From an uncultured Collinsella sp. (GTDB lineage Bacteria > Actinomycetota > Coriobacteriia > Coriobacteriales > Coriobacteriaceae): a stretch of DNA of 18,105 bases. Every line of letters starts with the position of its first letter. Position 1 is the first letter of the stretch. Where the stretch lies: positions 1 through 18,105 of the forward strand of contig CAAEOL010000049.1 in the NCBI GenBank assembly GCA_900757595.1, read 5' to 3'. The notes below the pieces were generated by a model, which was not told the DNA's origin, did no database searches, and saw nothing but the letters and a program-made list of their open reading frames with translations. This document shows, in pieces, positions 1-6,848 of this stretch. A program made the position numbers and the translations under genes.

Positions 1-385
1 ACGGCGGGTTTTGAGCGGGCTTGAGCAGAGGGTGCGCGGTTTGGTAAACGTGCTAAAACTGGCGGTAAACGGTAGGTAAAGGTGGTTACCTTATGAAGAT
101 ACCACTAGACTGTAATTGCAGGTTAAAAGCGGTAAAAACTGCTAAATCGCTTTATCAAAACTAGTCATCTGGGGTGATTTTTTAATCCCCGTCCCAGAAA
201 AATCATCGGAGTGGCTAAATAGCCTGAATTGATAAAGCGATTTAGCAAAAACATCGCATCTGACCTGCATTCTTCTTGTAGTGGTATCTTCATAAGGTAA
301 CCAACTTTACCTACCGTTTACCGCCTGTTTTAGCACGTTTACCAAACCGCGCACCCTCTGCTCAAGCCTGCCCAAAACCCGCCGT
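1..385. repeat. Long (385 bp) imperfect inverted repeat, gene-free
   Basis: Bases 1-107 are the reverse complement of 279-385 with only four mismatches (positions 14, 17, 60 and 82). Further in, a 7-bp block (117-123 with 263-269) and an 18-bp perfect block (141-158 with 229-246) also pair. A short stem near the centre (175-182 with 198-205) leaves a loop of about 15 bases. The whole stretch could fold into one giant hairpin or cruciform. I see no open reading frame of note and no transposase. Three of the four outer mismatches are non-pairing, which favours a DNA-level repeat, such as a MITE-like non-autonomous element, over an RNA kept by compensatory change. The left end coincides with the window edge, so its true boundary and any target duplication cannot be seen. 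The fold is clear; the identity is not. Confidence 0.9.
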
Positions 386-390
386 ATAGT
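385..390 (+). promoter_or_regulatory. Candidate -10 hexamer for ppdK at the inverted-repeat junction
   Basis: The hexamer TATAGT overlaps the last base of the inverted repeat and lies about 75 bp before the ppdK start. No convincing -35 box is found 16-18 bp upstream, where the right arm of the repeat lies. If used, the repeat arm would supply the -35 and upstream region of the ppdK promoter. Confidence 0.3.
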
Positions 391-465
391 TCCCTCACGG
401 CCTGCATCCGGCGGGTCGATTCGTTACCACGGTCGTGCGCGTAAGCGCATGGAAGGGGAAGTATC

Positions 466-3216
466 GTGAGCGATTGCAAGAGGGTTTACCGTTTTGGAAC
501 CGACGCCCAGGGCACCTGTGTCACCGAGGGCGACAAGTCCATGAACTTCGTGCTTGGTGGCAAGGGCGCTAACCTTGCCGAGATGAGCCGTATCGGCCTG
601 CCGGTTCCCGGTGGCTTTACCATTACCTGCCAGACTTGCGTTGAGTACTCCGGCGCCGGCAACGTGTGGCCGGAGGGCGCGCTCGACGAGATCGTTGCCG
701 CCGAGGTCGACCTCGAGGCCCGCTGCGGCAAGAAGCTCGGCGATGCCTCCGATCCGCTGCTCGTGTCGGTCCGCTCGGGCGCTCCGTTCTCCATGCCCGG
801 CATGATGGACACGGTTCTCAACCTGGGCCTCAACGACGATTCCGTCCAGGGCCTTATCGCCCAGACGCAAAACCCGCGCTTTGCCTGGGATAGCTACCGC
901 CGCTTTATCCAGATGTTCTCCAACGTCGTCATGGGTGTCGATGCCGACTTGTTCGAGAATGCCCTGACCCAGGCCCGCCTGGTCGCCGGCGTTCGCGTCG
1001 ATTCCGAGCTTTCGGCCGAGGACCTGCAGGAACTCGTCGAGACCTTCAAGGGCATCTTCTCCGAGAACGTCGAGGCTGCCCTGTATCCCGAGCTCGAGGT
1101 CGCTGACGGCAAGCCCGTCTTCCCGCACGACCCGGAGCTTCAGCTGCGCCTTGCCATCCAGGCCGTCTTTGGCAGCTGGATGAACGAGCGCGCCTGCATC
1201 TACCGCAAGCAGCACGGCATTTCCGACGAGCTCGGCACCGCCGTCAACGTCCAGGCCATGGCCTTTGGCAACAAGGGCGAGACCTCGGCGACCGGCGTCG
1301 CCTTTACGCGCAACCCGGCCGACGGAACCAAGGAGTTCTATGGCGACTTTTTGGTGAATGCCCAGGGCGAGGACGTCGTCGCCGGCATCCGAAACACCGA
1401 GCCCATCGACGACCTCAAGACCACCTCGGGCCTCGAGTCCGCAGGCGAGGAGCTCGAGCGCGTGTTCCTGACGCTCGAGGATCATTACCGCGATATGTGC
1501 GATATCGAGTTTACCATCGAGCAGGGCAAGCTCTGGATGCTCCAGACCCGCGTGGGCAAGCGCACCGCCACTGCCGCCCTGCGCATTGCTATCGAAATGG
1601 TCGAGGAGAGCCTCATCACCCGCGAGGAGGCTGTGAGCCGCATCGATCCCGCGCAGCTCGACCAGCTCCTGCACCCGCAGTTCGACGCCTCCAAGAAGTA
1701 CGAGGCCCTGGCCAGCGGCCTTAACGCCAGCCCTGGTGCCGCCGTGGGCGAGGTCGTGTTCTCGAGTGATGACGCCGTCGCGCGTTCCGCCGAGGGCCAC
1801 AAGGTCATTCTGGTCCGCTGGGAGACCAACCCCGACGACCTGAAGGGCATGGTCGCCGCCGAGGGCATCCTGACCAGCCACGGTGGCAAGACGAGCCATG
1901 CCGCCGTTATCGCCCGCGGCATGGGTACGCCCTGCGTTTGCGGCGTTGAGCGCTTCCACATTGACGCGGCAGAGAAGGTCGTGCGCATCGAGGGCAGCGA
2001 CCGCGTGCTGCGCGAGGGCGATGTCATCTCCATCGACGGCACCCAGGGTATCGTCGTCGACGGCGCGGTCGACCTGGTCTCTGCAGAGCTCACCGGCGAC
2101 CTGGACACCATCCTGTCTTGGGCTGATGAGATCCGTTTGGACGAGACCTGCGGCCACGCCAACCACGTGCGCGTTAACGCCGACAACCCCGAGGATGCTG
2201 CACTCGCGCTCGAGTTTGGCGCCGAGGCCATCGGTCTGTGCCGCACCGAGCACATGTTCCTGGGCGATCGCAAGAACATCATCCAGAGCTTTATCCTGTC
2301 TGACGATGAGGCCGTGAAGCAGCAGGCCCTGGCCGACCTGCTCAAGGTTCAGACCGAGGACTTCCTGGCGATGTTCAAGACCATGTCCGGTCGCGATGTG
2401 GTCGTCCGCCTGCTCGATCCGCCGCTTCATGAGTTCCTGGATAATCCTCGCGAGCTCGAGGTCGCCATCACCAAGAAGGAGGCCGCCGGCGCTCCCGAGG
2501 AGGAGCTCGCTGCCCTGCGCGCCCGCCTGCGTCGCATTGACGGCATGGTCGAGTCCAACCCCATGCTGGGCTTGCGCGGCGTGCGCCTGTCCGTCGTCTT
2601 TGGCGATCTGCCGCTCATGCAGGTTCGCGCCGTCGCCACGGCCGCTGCCCGCCTTATCAAGGAGGGTGTCGACCCGCGCCCCGAGATCATGGTTCCGCTC
2701 GTCTCCATCACGGCCGAGCATGTCCAGACCCGCGAGGTCATCGAGCGCGTGATCGCCGAGGTTTCCGCCGAGGAGGGCGTCGAACTCAACATTCCCGTGG
2801 GCACGATGCTCGAGCTGCCGCGTGCCTGCATGGTCGCTGACGAGATCGCCCATCATGCCGACTTCTTCTGCTTTGGCACCAACGACCTCACCCAGACGAC
2901 CTTTGGCTTCTCGCGCGATGACGCCGAGGCCAAGTTCATCCCGCTGTACATGCATAAAAAGATTCTGAAAGACAACCCCTTCGAGACCATCGACGCGGCA
3001 GTGCTGGAGCTCGTGCGCTTGGCCGTCGAGAAGGGCCGCGCCACCAATCCCGACATGCACTTTGGCGTGTGCGGCGAGCACGGCGGCGACCCCAAGTCCA
3101 TCAAGGGCCTGTTTAACGTGGCCGACGTGGACTACGTTTCCTGCTCGCCCTATCGTGTGCCCCTCGCGCGCCTGGCTGCCGCTCAGGCCAAGCTCGAGGC
3201 CAAGCGTTCCGCCTAG
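466..3216 (+). CDS. ppdK: Pyruvate, phosphate dikinase
   Basis: This cytosolic enzyme interconverts pyruvate + ATP + Pi and phosphoenolpyruvate + AMP + PPi. In anaerobes it links glycolysis to PEP, with pyrophosphate economy. The 916-residue product has the full family layout: an N-terminal ATP-grasp region with GGKGANLAEM at 31-40 and VRSGAPFSMPGMMDT near 102-116, a swivelling phosphohistidine domain with GGKTSHAAVIAR (catalytic His478, regulatory Thr476), and a C-terminal PEP-binding barrel with the catalytic cysteine in GVCGEHGG (Cys869). It is slightly longer than the usual 870-880 residues. The GTG start at 466 is preceded by a purine-rich GGAAGGGGAA (451-460), and the first residues align with the family's usual N-terminus. 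The gene is monocistronic: an inverted repeat lies upstream and a strong terminator downstream. The Thr beside the active-site His is the residue phosphorylated by the PPDK regulatory protein in other species; no such gene is in view. Confidence 0.97.
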   Translation: MSDCKRVYRFGTDAQGTCVTEGDKSMNFVLGGKGANLAEMSRIGLPVPGGFTITCQTCVEYSGAGNVWPEGALDEIVAAEVDLEARCGKKLGDASDPLLVSVRSGAPFSMPGMMDTVLNLGLNDDSVQGLIAQTQNPRFAWDSYRRFIQMFSNVVMGVDADLFENALTQARLVAGVRVDSELSAEDLQELVETFKGIFSENVEAALYPELEVADGKPVFPHDPELQLRLAIQAVFGSWMNERACIYRKQHGISDELGTAVNVQAMAFGNKGETSATGVAFTRNPADGTKEFYGDFLVNAQGEDVVAGIRNTEPIDDLKTTSGLESAGEELERVFLTLEDHYRDMCDIEFTIEQGKLWMLQTRVGKRTATAALRIAIEMVEESLITREEAVSRIDPAQLDQLLHPQFDASKKYEALASGLNASPGAAVGEVVFSSDDAVARSAEGHKVILVRWETNPDDLKGMVAAEGILTSHGGKTSHAAVIARGMGTPCVCGVERFHIDAAEKVVRIEGSDRVLREGDVISIDGTQGIVVDGAVDLVSAELTGDLDTILSWADEIRLDETCGHANHVRVNADNPEDAALALEFGAEAIGLCRTEHMFLGDRKNIIQSFILSDDEAVKQQALADLLKVQTEDFLAMFKTMSGRDVVVRLLDPPLHEFLDNPRELEVAITKKEAAGAPEEELAALRARLRRIDGMVESNPMLGLRGVRLSVVFGDLPLMQVRAVATAAARLIKEGVDPRPEIMVPLVSITAEHVQTREVIERVIAEVSAEEGVELNIPVGTMLELPRACMVADEIAHHADFFCFGTNDLTQTTFGFSRDDAEAKFIPLYMHKKILKDNPFETIDAAVLELVRLAVEKGRATNPDMHFGVCGEHGGDPKSIKGLFNVADVDYVSCSPYRVPLARLAAAQAKLEAKRSA

Positions 3217-3255
3217 CGTTTAGCGTTTAGACGCCTAGCGTAGTCCCCCTTCATG

Positions 3256-3290
3256 CCGCCCGTCTCATTCGTGAGACGGGCGGTTATCAT
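3256..3290 (+). terminator. Terminator after ppdK
   Basis: A perfect 12-bp GC-rich stem (3256-3267 with 3272-3283) is closed by a TTCG tetraloop and followed by a short, interrupted T-rich stretch. It sits 40 bp after the ppdK stop and before the rplS promoter, so it should separate the two transcripts. Confidence 0.85.
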
Positions 3291-3329
3291 GTGCGGGTTT
3301 TGTCTTTTTGTCTGCGTAAAAAATTGTTC

Positions 3330-3357
3330 TTGCAGCAAAAACCCGCGCGTGTATACT
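3330..3357 (+). promoter_or_regulatory. Probable rplS promoter
   Basis: TTGCAG (3330-3335) and TATACT (3352-3357) are separated by 16 bp, matching the housekeeping sigma consensus well. Transcription would begin near 3364, giving a leader of about 60 nt before rplS. Confidence 0.65.
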
Positions 3358-3378
3358 GGAATACGTTTGTTCAACTAC

Positions 3379-3402
3379 GTGCCGGCCAAGGTGGTACGGC
3401 AC
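3379..3402 (+). promoter_or_regulatory. Small hairpin in the rplS leader
   Basis: GTGCCG (3379-3384) pairs with CGGCAC (3397-3402) around a 12-nt loop, within the 5' untranslated region and 12 nt before the ribosome binding site. L19 leaders are known autoregulatory elements in Firmicutes. This hairpin could serve a similar role, but one six-pair stem is weak evidence. Confidence 0.25.
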
Positions 3403-3426
3403 CTCTAGAAGAGTAAGGAATTGCAC

Positions 3427-3768
3427 ATGGATTACATCCGCGCAATCGAGCGTCAGCAGATCCGCGAGGACATTCCTCAGGTTCGCGTCGCCGACAACGT
3501 CAAGGTTCACTACCGCATTAAGGAAGGCGACCGCGAGCGCATTCAGGTCTTCCAGGGCGACGTCATCCGCATGGCCGGCGCCGGTGCCCGCGAGACCTTC
3601 ACCGTCCGCAAGATGTCCTTCGGTGTCGGTGTTGAGCGTACCTTCCCGCTTCACAGCCCCAAGATCGCCAAGCTCGAGGTCGTTCGTCATGGTCGCGTCC
3701 GTCGCGCCAAGCTGTACTACCTCCGCGACAAGGTGGGCAAGGCTGCTCGCATCCCCGAGAAGCGCTAA
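3427..3768 (+). CDS. rplS: 50S ribosomal protein L19
   Basis: L19 is a structural protein of the large ribosomal subunit, located at the interface with the 30S subunit. The 113-residue product begins MDYIRAIERQQIRED and carries the family core, including the GDVIRMAGAGARETFTVRK stretch and the basic C-terminal part around HGRVRRAKLYYLRDKVGKAAR. Its length is typical (about 115). ATG 3427 was chosen over an in-frame TTG at 3421 because AAGGAA (3415-3420) lies six bases before the ATG but directly touches the TTG. The gene has its own promoter and terminator and so looks monocistronic, followed by rnhB as in many Gram-positive genomes. Confidence 0.97.
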   Translation: MDYIRAIERQQIREDIPQVRVADNVKVHYRIKEGDRERIQVFQGDVIRMAGAGARETFTVRKMSFGVGVERTFPLHSPKIAKLEVVRHGRVRRAKLYYLRDKVGKAARIPEKR

Positions 3769-3783
3769 GAAGATCGCAGCGTC

Positions 3784-3832
3784 TGTCCACTCGTTTGGAC
3801 ACAAGGGTCACCTTCGGGTGGCCCTTCTTTTT
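3784..3832 (+). terminator. Terminator after rplS (two stacked hairpins)
   Basis: AAGGGTCACC (3803-3812) pairs with GGTGGCCCTT (3817-3826), with one G-U pair and a TTCG loop, and is followed by CTTTTTAT. A smaller hairpin, TGTCCA/TGGACA (3784-3801), lies just upstream. This is a standard intrinsic terminator between rplS and rnhB. Confidence 0.88.
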
Positions 3833-3861
3833 ATCTGATTTGCATGCAAGGAGGGCCTGGT

Positions 3862-4650
3862 ATGGCCAACATGACGAGCTCGGTTTCGGCATCGCAGGTT
3901 GCCGGTGAGTTGGCGAGCGCTACGTTTGAGGAGATTCCTGCCCTCGTGGAGCATTATCGCGAGGATCCGCGCCAGCAGGTGATCAAGGCTTGCGAGCGTG
4001 CCCTCAAACGCCATGCCAAAGAGCTTGCCGAGCGCGAGCGCGTCAACGGCATGTATCAGCTTATGCATGAGCTCGGCGGTGATGGGGTGGTCGTGGGCGT
4101 CGACGAGGTGGGCCGTGGCTCGGTAGCGGGTCCCTTGACCGTGTGTGCCGTGTGTCTTCCGATGGAGCCGCGCATCTGGGGCATCAACGATTCCAAAAAG
4201 CTCACGCCCGCGCGCCGCGAGCTGCTCTCGGTGAAGATAGCCGAGGTGGCGACTGCCATCGGCTTTTGCCATATCGCTCCTGCGGATATCGATGAGATGG
4301 GCATGGCCCGTGCTATCCGTACTGCCGTTGCGGGCGCCGTGGCCGATACGGGACTTGAACCCGACTGCGTCCTCATGGATGGCAACCCCTTGGGCGCCGT
4401 TCCTAACGAGCGCGATGTGGTGAAGGGTGATGCCAAAATCGCCTGTATCGCCGCGGCGTCCATCATGGCCAAGGTCACGCGTGACGAGATGATGGTCGAG
4501 TACGACGCCGAGTATCCCGAGTACCATCTGGCCGAGTCGAAGGGCTATGCAAGCCCCGAGCATATCGAGGCCATTCGCAAACATGGACTTTGTCCACTGC
4601 ACCGCGTGAGCTTTTGCGGAAACTTTCTGCAGACTGAGCGCCTTTTCTAG
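3862..4650 (+). CDS. rnhB: Ribonuclease HII
   Basis: RNase HII cuts RNA in RNA-DNA hybrids and nicks at single ribonucleotides misinserted in DNA, starting ribonucleotide excision repair. The 262-residue product has an N-terminal extension of about 75 residues, as in the Bacillus type, then the catalytic fold. The four acidic metal ligands are present: Asp81 and Glu82 in GVDEVGRGSVAGP, Asp173 in LMDGNP, and Asp208 in KVTRDEM. The DSKKLTPARREL motif is also intact. ATG 3862 is preferred over ATG 3844 because the perfect AAGGAGG (3848-3854) lies seven bases before it, whereas 3844 precedes that site. Terminators bound the gene on both sides, and no clear promoter is seen in the 30 bp before it, so it may depend partly on read-through from rplS. 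Confidence 0.96.
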   Translation: MANMTSSVSASQVAGELASATFEEIPALVEHYREDPRQQVIKACERALKRHAKELAERERVNGMYQLMHELGGDGVVVGVDEVGRGSVAGPLTVCAVCLPMEPRIWGINDSKKLTPARRELLSVKIAEVATAIGFCHIAPADIDEMGMARAIRTAVAGAVADTGLEPDCVLMDGNPLGAVPNERDVVKGDAKIACIAAASIMAKVTRDEMMVEYDAEYPEYHLAESKGYASPEHIEAIRKHGLCPLHRVSFCGNFLQTERLF

Positions 4651-4699
4651 GTCAATTGTGGAGACAGGGACCTCAGGGGTTTTATAAACCTGCTGGTAG

Positions 4700-4741
4700 C
4701 GGGCCGTATGCAACACCATTGCTGCGTACGGCCCGTTTTTT
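4700..4741 (+). terminator. Terminator after rnhB
   Basis: A 13-bp stem (4700-4712 with 4723-4735, one G-U pair) with a 10-nt loop is followed by six T residues. It is one of the strongest terminators in the window and separates rnhB from the yraN run. Confidence 0.92.
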
Positions 4742-4839
4742 GACGGCATTTGGTCAGCTTTTGGTTTGCTTCCGGTACTTACCCGCATGAAAGGTGCCCT
4801 CATCATCGGGGCAATGCAGCGTGCGGGAAAGGAGACCCC

Positions 4840-5325
4840 ATGAGTGCCGCAAGCAAAAAGAGCAAGACGCAGCAGCTCAAGGAGCGTTGGGAAAACGGCG
4901 AGCTCGACTGCGGGGCGATGACGCCCGAGTTTATCAAGGGGCTCAGTCCCCGCGAGCTGGGCATGCTGGGCGAGCTGATCACCATCGACTACTTTAACGA
5001 GCGCGGCTACACCTTGCTGGAGCAGGGTTATCGTTGCACCGAGGGCGAGGCCGATCTGGTGCTGCTCGATGAGCTCGACGATGTCGTGGTGATGGCCGAG
5101 GTCAAGACCAGACGCGTCGCACTGGATTGCAGCACGCGGGTCTTTCCCGAGGAGGCCGTGGACGCCCAAAAGCAACGCCGCTACCGCTGCATCGCAAGTT
5201 GCTATCTCATGGAACATTATCCGCTCAAGGCGATTCGCTTCGATGCCGTGGGTGTCACCATTCGCGGCGGGCATATCGCTGAGATCGAGCATCAGTACAA
5301 CGCGTTCGATTGGCAGGTGTCGTGA
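4840..5325 (+). CDS. yraN: UPF0102 family protein YraN (nuclease-fold)
   Basis: The 161-residue product belongs to the YraN/UPF0102 family, which has a restriction-endonuclease-like fold and is almost always found near rnhB and comM/dprA; its cellular role is unsettled. The fold's key residues are visible: Glu70 and Asp72 in GEADLVLL, then the EVKTR motif at 87-91. A charged N-terminal extension of about 38 residues precedes the domain, making it longer than the usual 115-130. ATG 4840 has AAAGGAG (4828-4834) five bases before it. An in-frame open stretch reaches back to 4750, but lacks a ribosome site and family similarity. The stop overlaps the comM start (TGATG), suggesting coupled translation. 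No clear promoter is seen in 4742-4839. A nuclease role is inferred from the fold only. Confidence 0.88.
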   Translation: MSAASKKSKTQQLKERWENGELDCGAMTPEFIKGLSPRELGMLGELITIDYFNERGYTLLEQGYRCTEGEADLVLLDELDDVVVMAEVKTRRVALDCSTRVFPEEAVDAQKQRRYRCIASCYLMEHYPLKAIRFDAVGVTIRGGHIAEIEHQYNAFDWQVS

Positions 5326-6848
5326 TGGCGTTCGAGACGTTTGCCGTACACGCGGCCTGTATCCGCGGCGTCGAGGCGATTCCCGTCACGGTCGAGGTCT
5401 CGCTTGCCGGCGGCGTTCCGGGCATTCAGATGCTCGGCATTCCGAGTATGGAGGTGATGGAGTCACGCGGTCGTATTCGCTGCGCGATGCGCTCCGCCGG
5501 GTTCGAGATCCCACGCTCGGGCATTACGGTCAATCTGGCGCCCGGCGATATTCGCAAGACCGGTAGCGGCTTTGATCTGCCCATCGCCATCGCGGTTCTA
5601 GCGGCCGATGGTCAGATTCCCCGCGACAACCTCGATCGTTGTCTTATCGCTGGTGAGCTTGGCTTGGACGGTACGGTCCTTCCTGTCAAGGGCGAGGTGG
5701 CGTTTCAGCTATTGGCTCGCGACATGGGGCTGTCTTTCATCGCCGGCAGGTCCGACCAGCATGTGCCACTCGCGGGCGTGGATTGCGGCTTTATCGATCA
5801 TTTGTCTCAGCTTGCCCATGGCATGGGCGAGGCGGCTCGGCACTATCTGGATTCCGAGGTCGTCGAGGCGACCTTTGAGCCCGAGCTCGACTATGCCGAC
5901 GTGCTGGGGCAGGAGGTTGCCAAACGTGGCATGGCACTTGCGGCGGCAGGAGAACTCGGCCTGCTCATGATTGGGTCCCCGGGATCGGGCAAGACGATGC
6001 TTGCGCGCCGTATGACCGGCATCCTGCCCGAGCTTTCCGTTGAGGATCAGCAGGAGGCGCTGTGCATCCATTCGGTTTTGGGTGAGAACATTGATGGCTT
6101 GTTGGCGGGGCACCGGCCCTTCCGCAGTCCCCATCACAGTATTTCAACGGCGGGCCTTATCGGCGGCGGGCGCCCGGTGCACCCGGGTGAGATCAGCCTT
6201 GCTCATGGCGGCGTGCTCTTTTTGGACGAGCTTGCCGAGTTTCCCACGGGTGTGCTGCAGACGCTGCGTCAGCCTATCGAACGCGGCTATGTGAGGATCG
6301 TGCGTGTCGACGGGGCCTTTACCTTCCCGTCGCGCTTTCAGTTGCTGGCCGCGAGCAATCCCTGCCCCTGTGGCTTTTTGGGCGATCGCGAGGTGCCATG
6401 CCGCTGCTCGGCATCGATGGTGGAGCGCTATCGGGCAAAGCTGCGCGGTCCTTTGGCCGACCGTATCGACGTGATGATCGATGTGATCCGTCCCGACCCC
6501 CAAGTGATTATCGAGGGTGCGGAGGGTATGTCGTCGGCCGAGTTGCGTGACTACGTTGTGCGCGGTCGCGCCTTTCGCGCCTGGCGCGAGTCCCGTATGG
6601 ACGATGTGGATGCCGAGGCCGAGGATGACGAGACGCGGTCCATTGACGGCGTCGTTTCGACCTTTGAGCTCGATGCTGCGGCGGAGAAGTGTGTGCTCGG
6701 CCTGTCGAAGCGCACGCATCTCACGGGCCGCGGCATCGTGCGCCTGGTGCGTATCGCGCGTACCATCGCCGACGTCGCCGAGAGCGAGCAGGTGACGCAG
6801 GACCACGTGCTCGAGGCGGCGATGTACCAGGGAAGGAGGGACCAGTGA
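5325..6848 (+). CDS. comM: YifB/ComM family Mg-chelatase-like AAA+ ATPase
   Basis: ComM is a hexameric AAA+ helicase that promotes branch migration during natural transformation in species where it has been studied. The 507-residue product has the family's order: an N-terminal ChlI/Lon-like domain (about 15-140), an AAA+ domain with Walker A GSPGSGKT at 217-224 (Lys223) and Walker B VLFLDE with Asp301/Glu302, a cysteine-rich NPCPCGFLGD segment with a later CRC pair that probably binds zinc, and a C-terminal Mg-chelatase domain. An acidic stretch (DDVDAEAEDDE) sits between the ATPase core and the C-terminal helices. ATG 5325 overlaps the yraN stop by one base, with AGGTG upstream; an in-frame TTG at 5310 is less likely. 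The stop overlaps the dprA start in the same TGATG manner. Despite the Pfam name it is not a true magnesium chelatase; no chlorophyll or cobalamin genes are nearby. Confidence 0.93.
   Translation: MAFETFAVHAACIRGVEAIPVTVEVSLAGGVPGIQMLGIPSMEVMESRGRIRCAMRSAGFEIPRSGITVNLAPGDIRKTGSGFDLPIAIAVLAADGQIPRDNLDRCLIAGELGLDGTVLPVKGEVAFQLLARDMGLSFIAGRSDQHVPLAGVDCGFIDHLSQLAHGMGEAARHYLDSEVVEATFEPELDYADVLGQEVAKRGMALAAAGELGLLMIGSPGSGKTMLARRMTGILPELSVEDQQEALCIHSVLGENIDGLLAGHRPFRSPHHSISTAGLIGGGRPVHPGEISLAHGGVLFLDELAEFPTGVLQTLRQPIERGYVRIVRVDGAFTFPSRFQLLAASNPCPCGFLGDREVPCRCSASMVERYRAKLRGPLADRIDVMIDVIRPDPQVIIEGAEGMSSAELRDYVVRGRAFRAWRESRMDDVDAEAEDDETRSIDGVVSTFELDAAAEKCVLGLSKRTHLTGRGIVRLVRIARTIADVAESEQVTQDHVLEAAMYQGRRDQ

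Noticed and set aside
1..385. The inverted repeat as an ordinary intrinsic terminator of an upstream gene
   Set aside because: The stem is far longer than any terminator and has no T-run at either end; the central short stem is also not followed by T residues.
1..385. The inverted repeat as an integron attC site, CRISPR array or insertion sequence
   Set aside because: There are no spaced identical direct repeats, no transposase or integrase frame, and the length and structure do not fit attC sites.
424..3081. An 885-codon open frame on the minus strand opposite ppdK
   Set aside because: It mirrors the coding frame of ppdK and results from the strong G/C third-position bias; the translation is low-complexity Leu/Gly/Asp/His-rich and matches no family I recognise, while ppdK is unmistakable.
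3844..3861. Earlier ATG for rnhB
   Set aside because: The perfect ribosome site lies downstream of this ATG and is correctly spaced for ATG 3862.
5325..6848. comM as a magnesium chelatase subunit for tetrapyrrole synthesis
   Set aside because: The ChlI-like N-terminal domain with a C-terminal Mg-chelatase extension and the cysteine cluster is the YifB/ComM layout, and the neighbours are DNA-processing genes.
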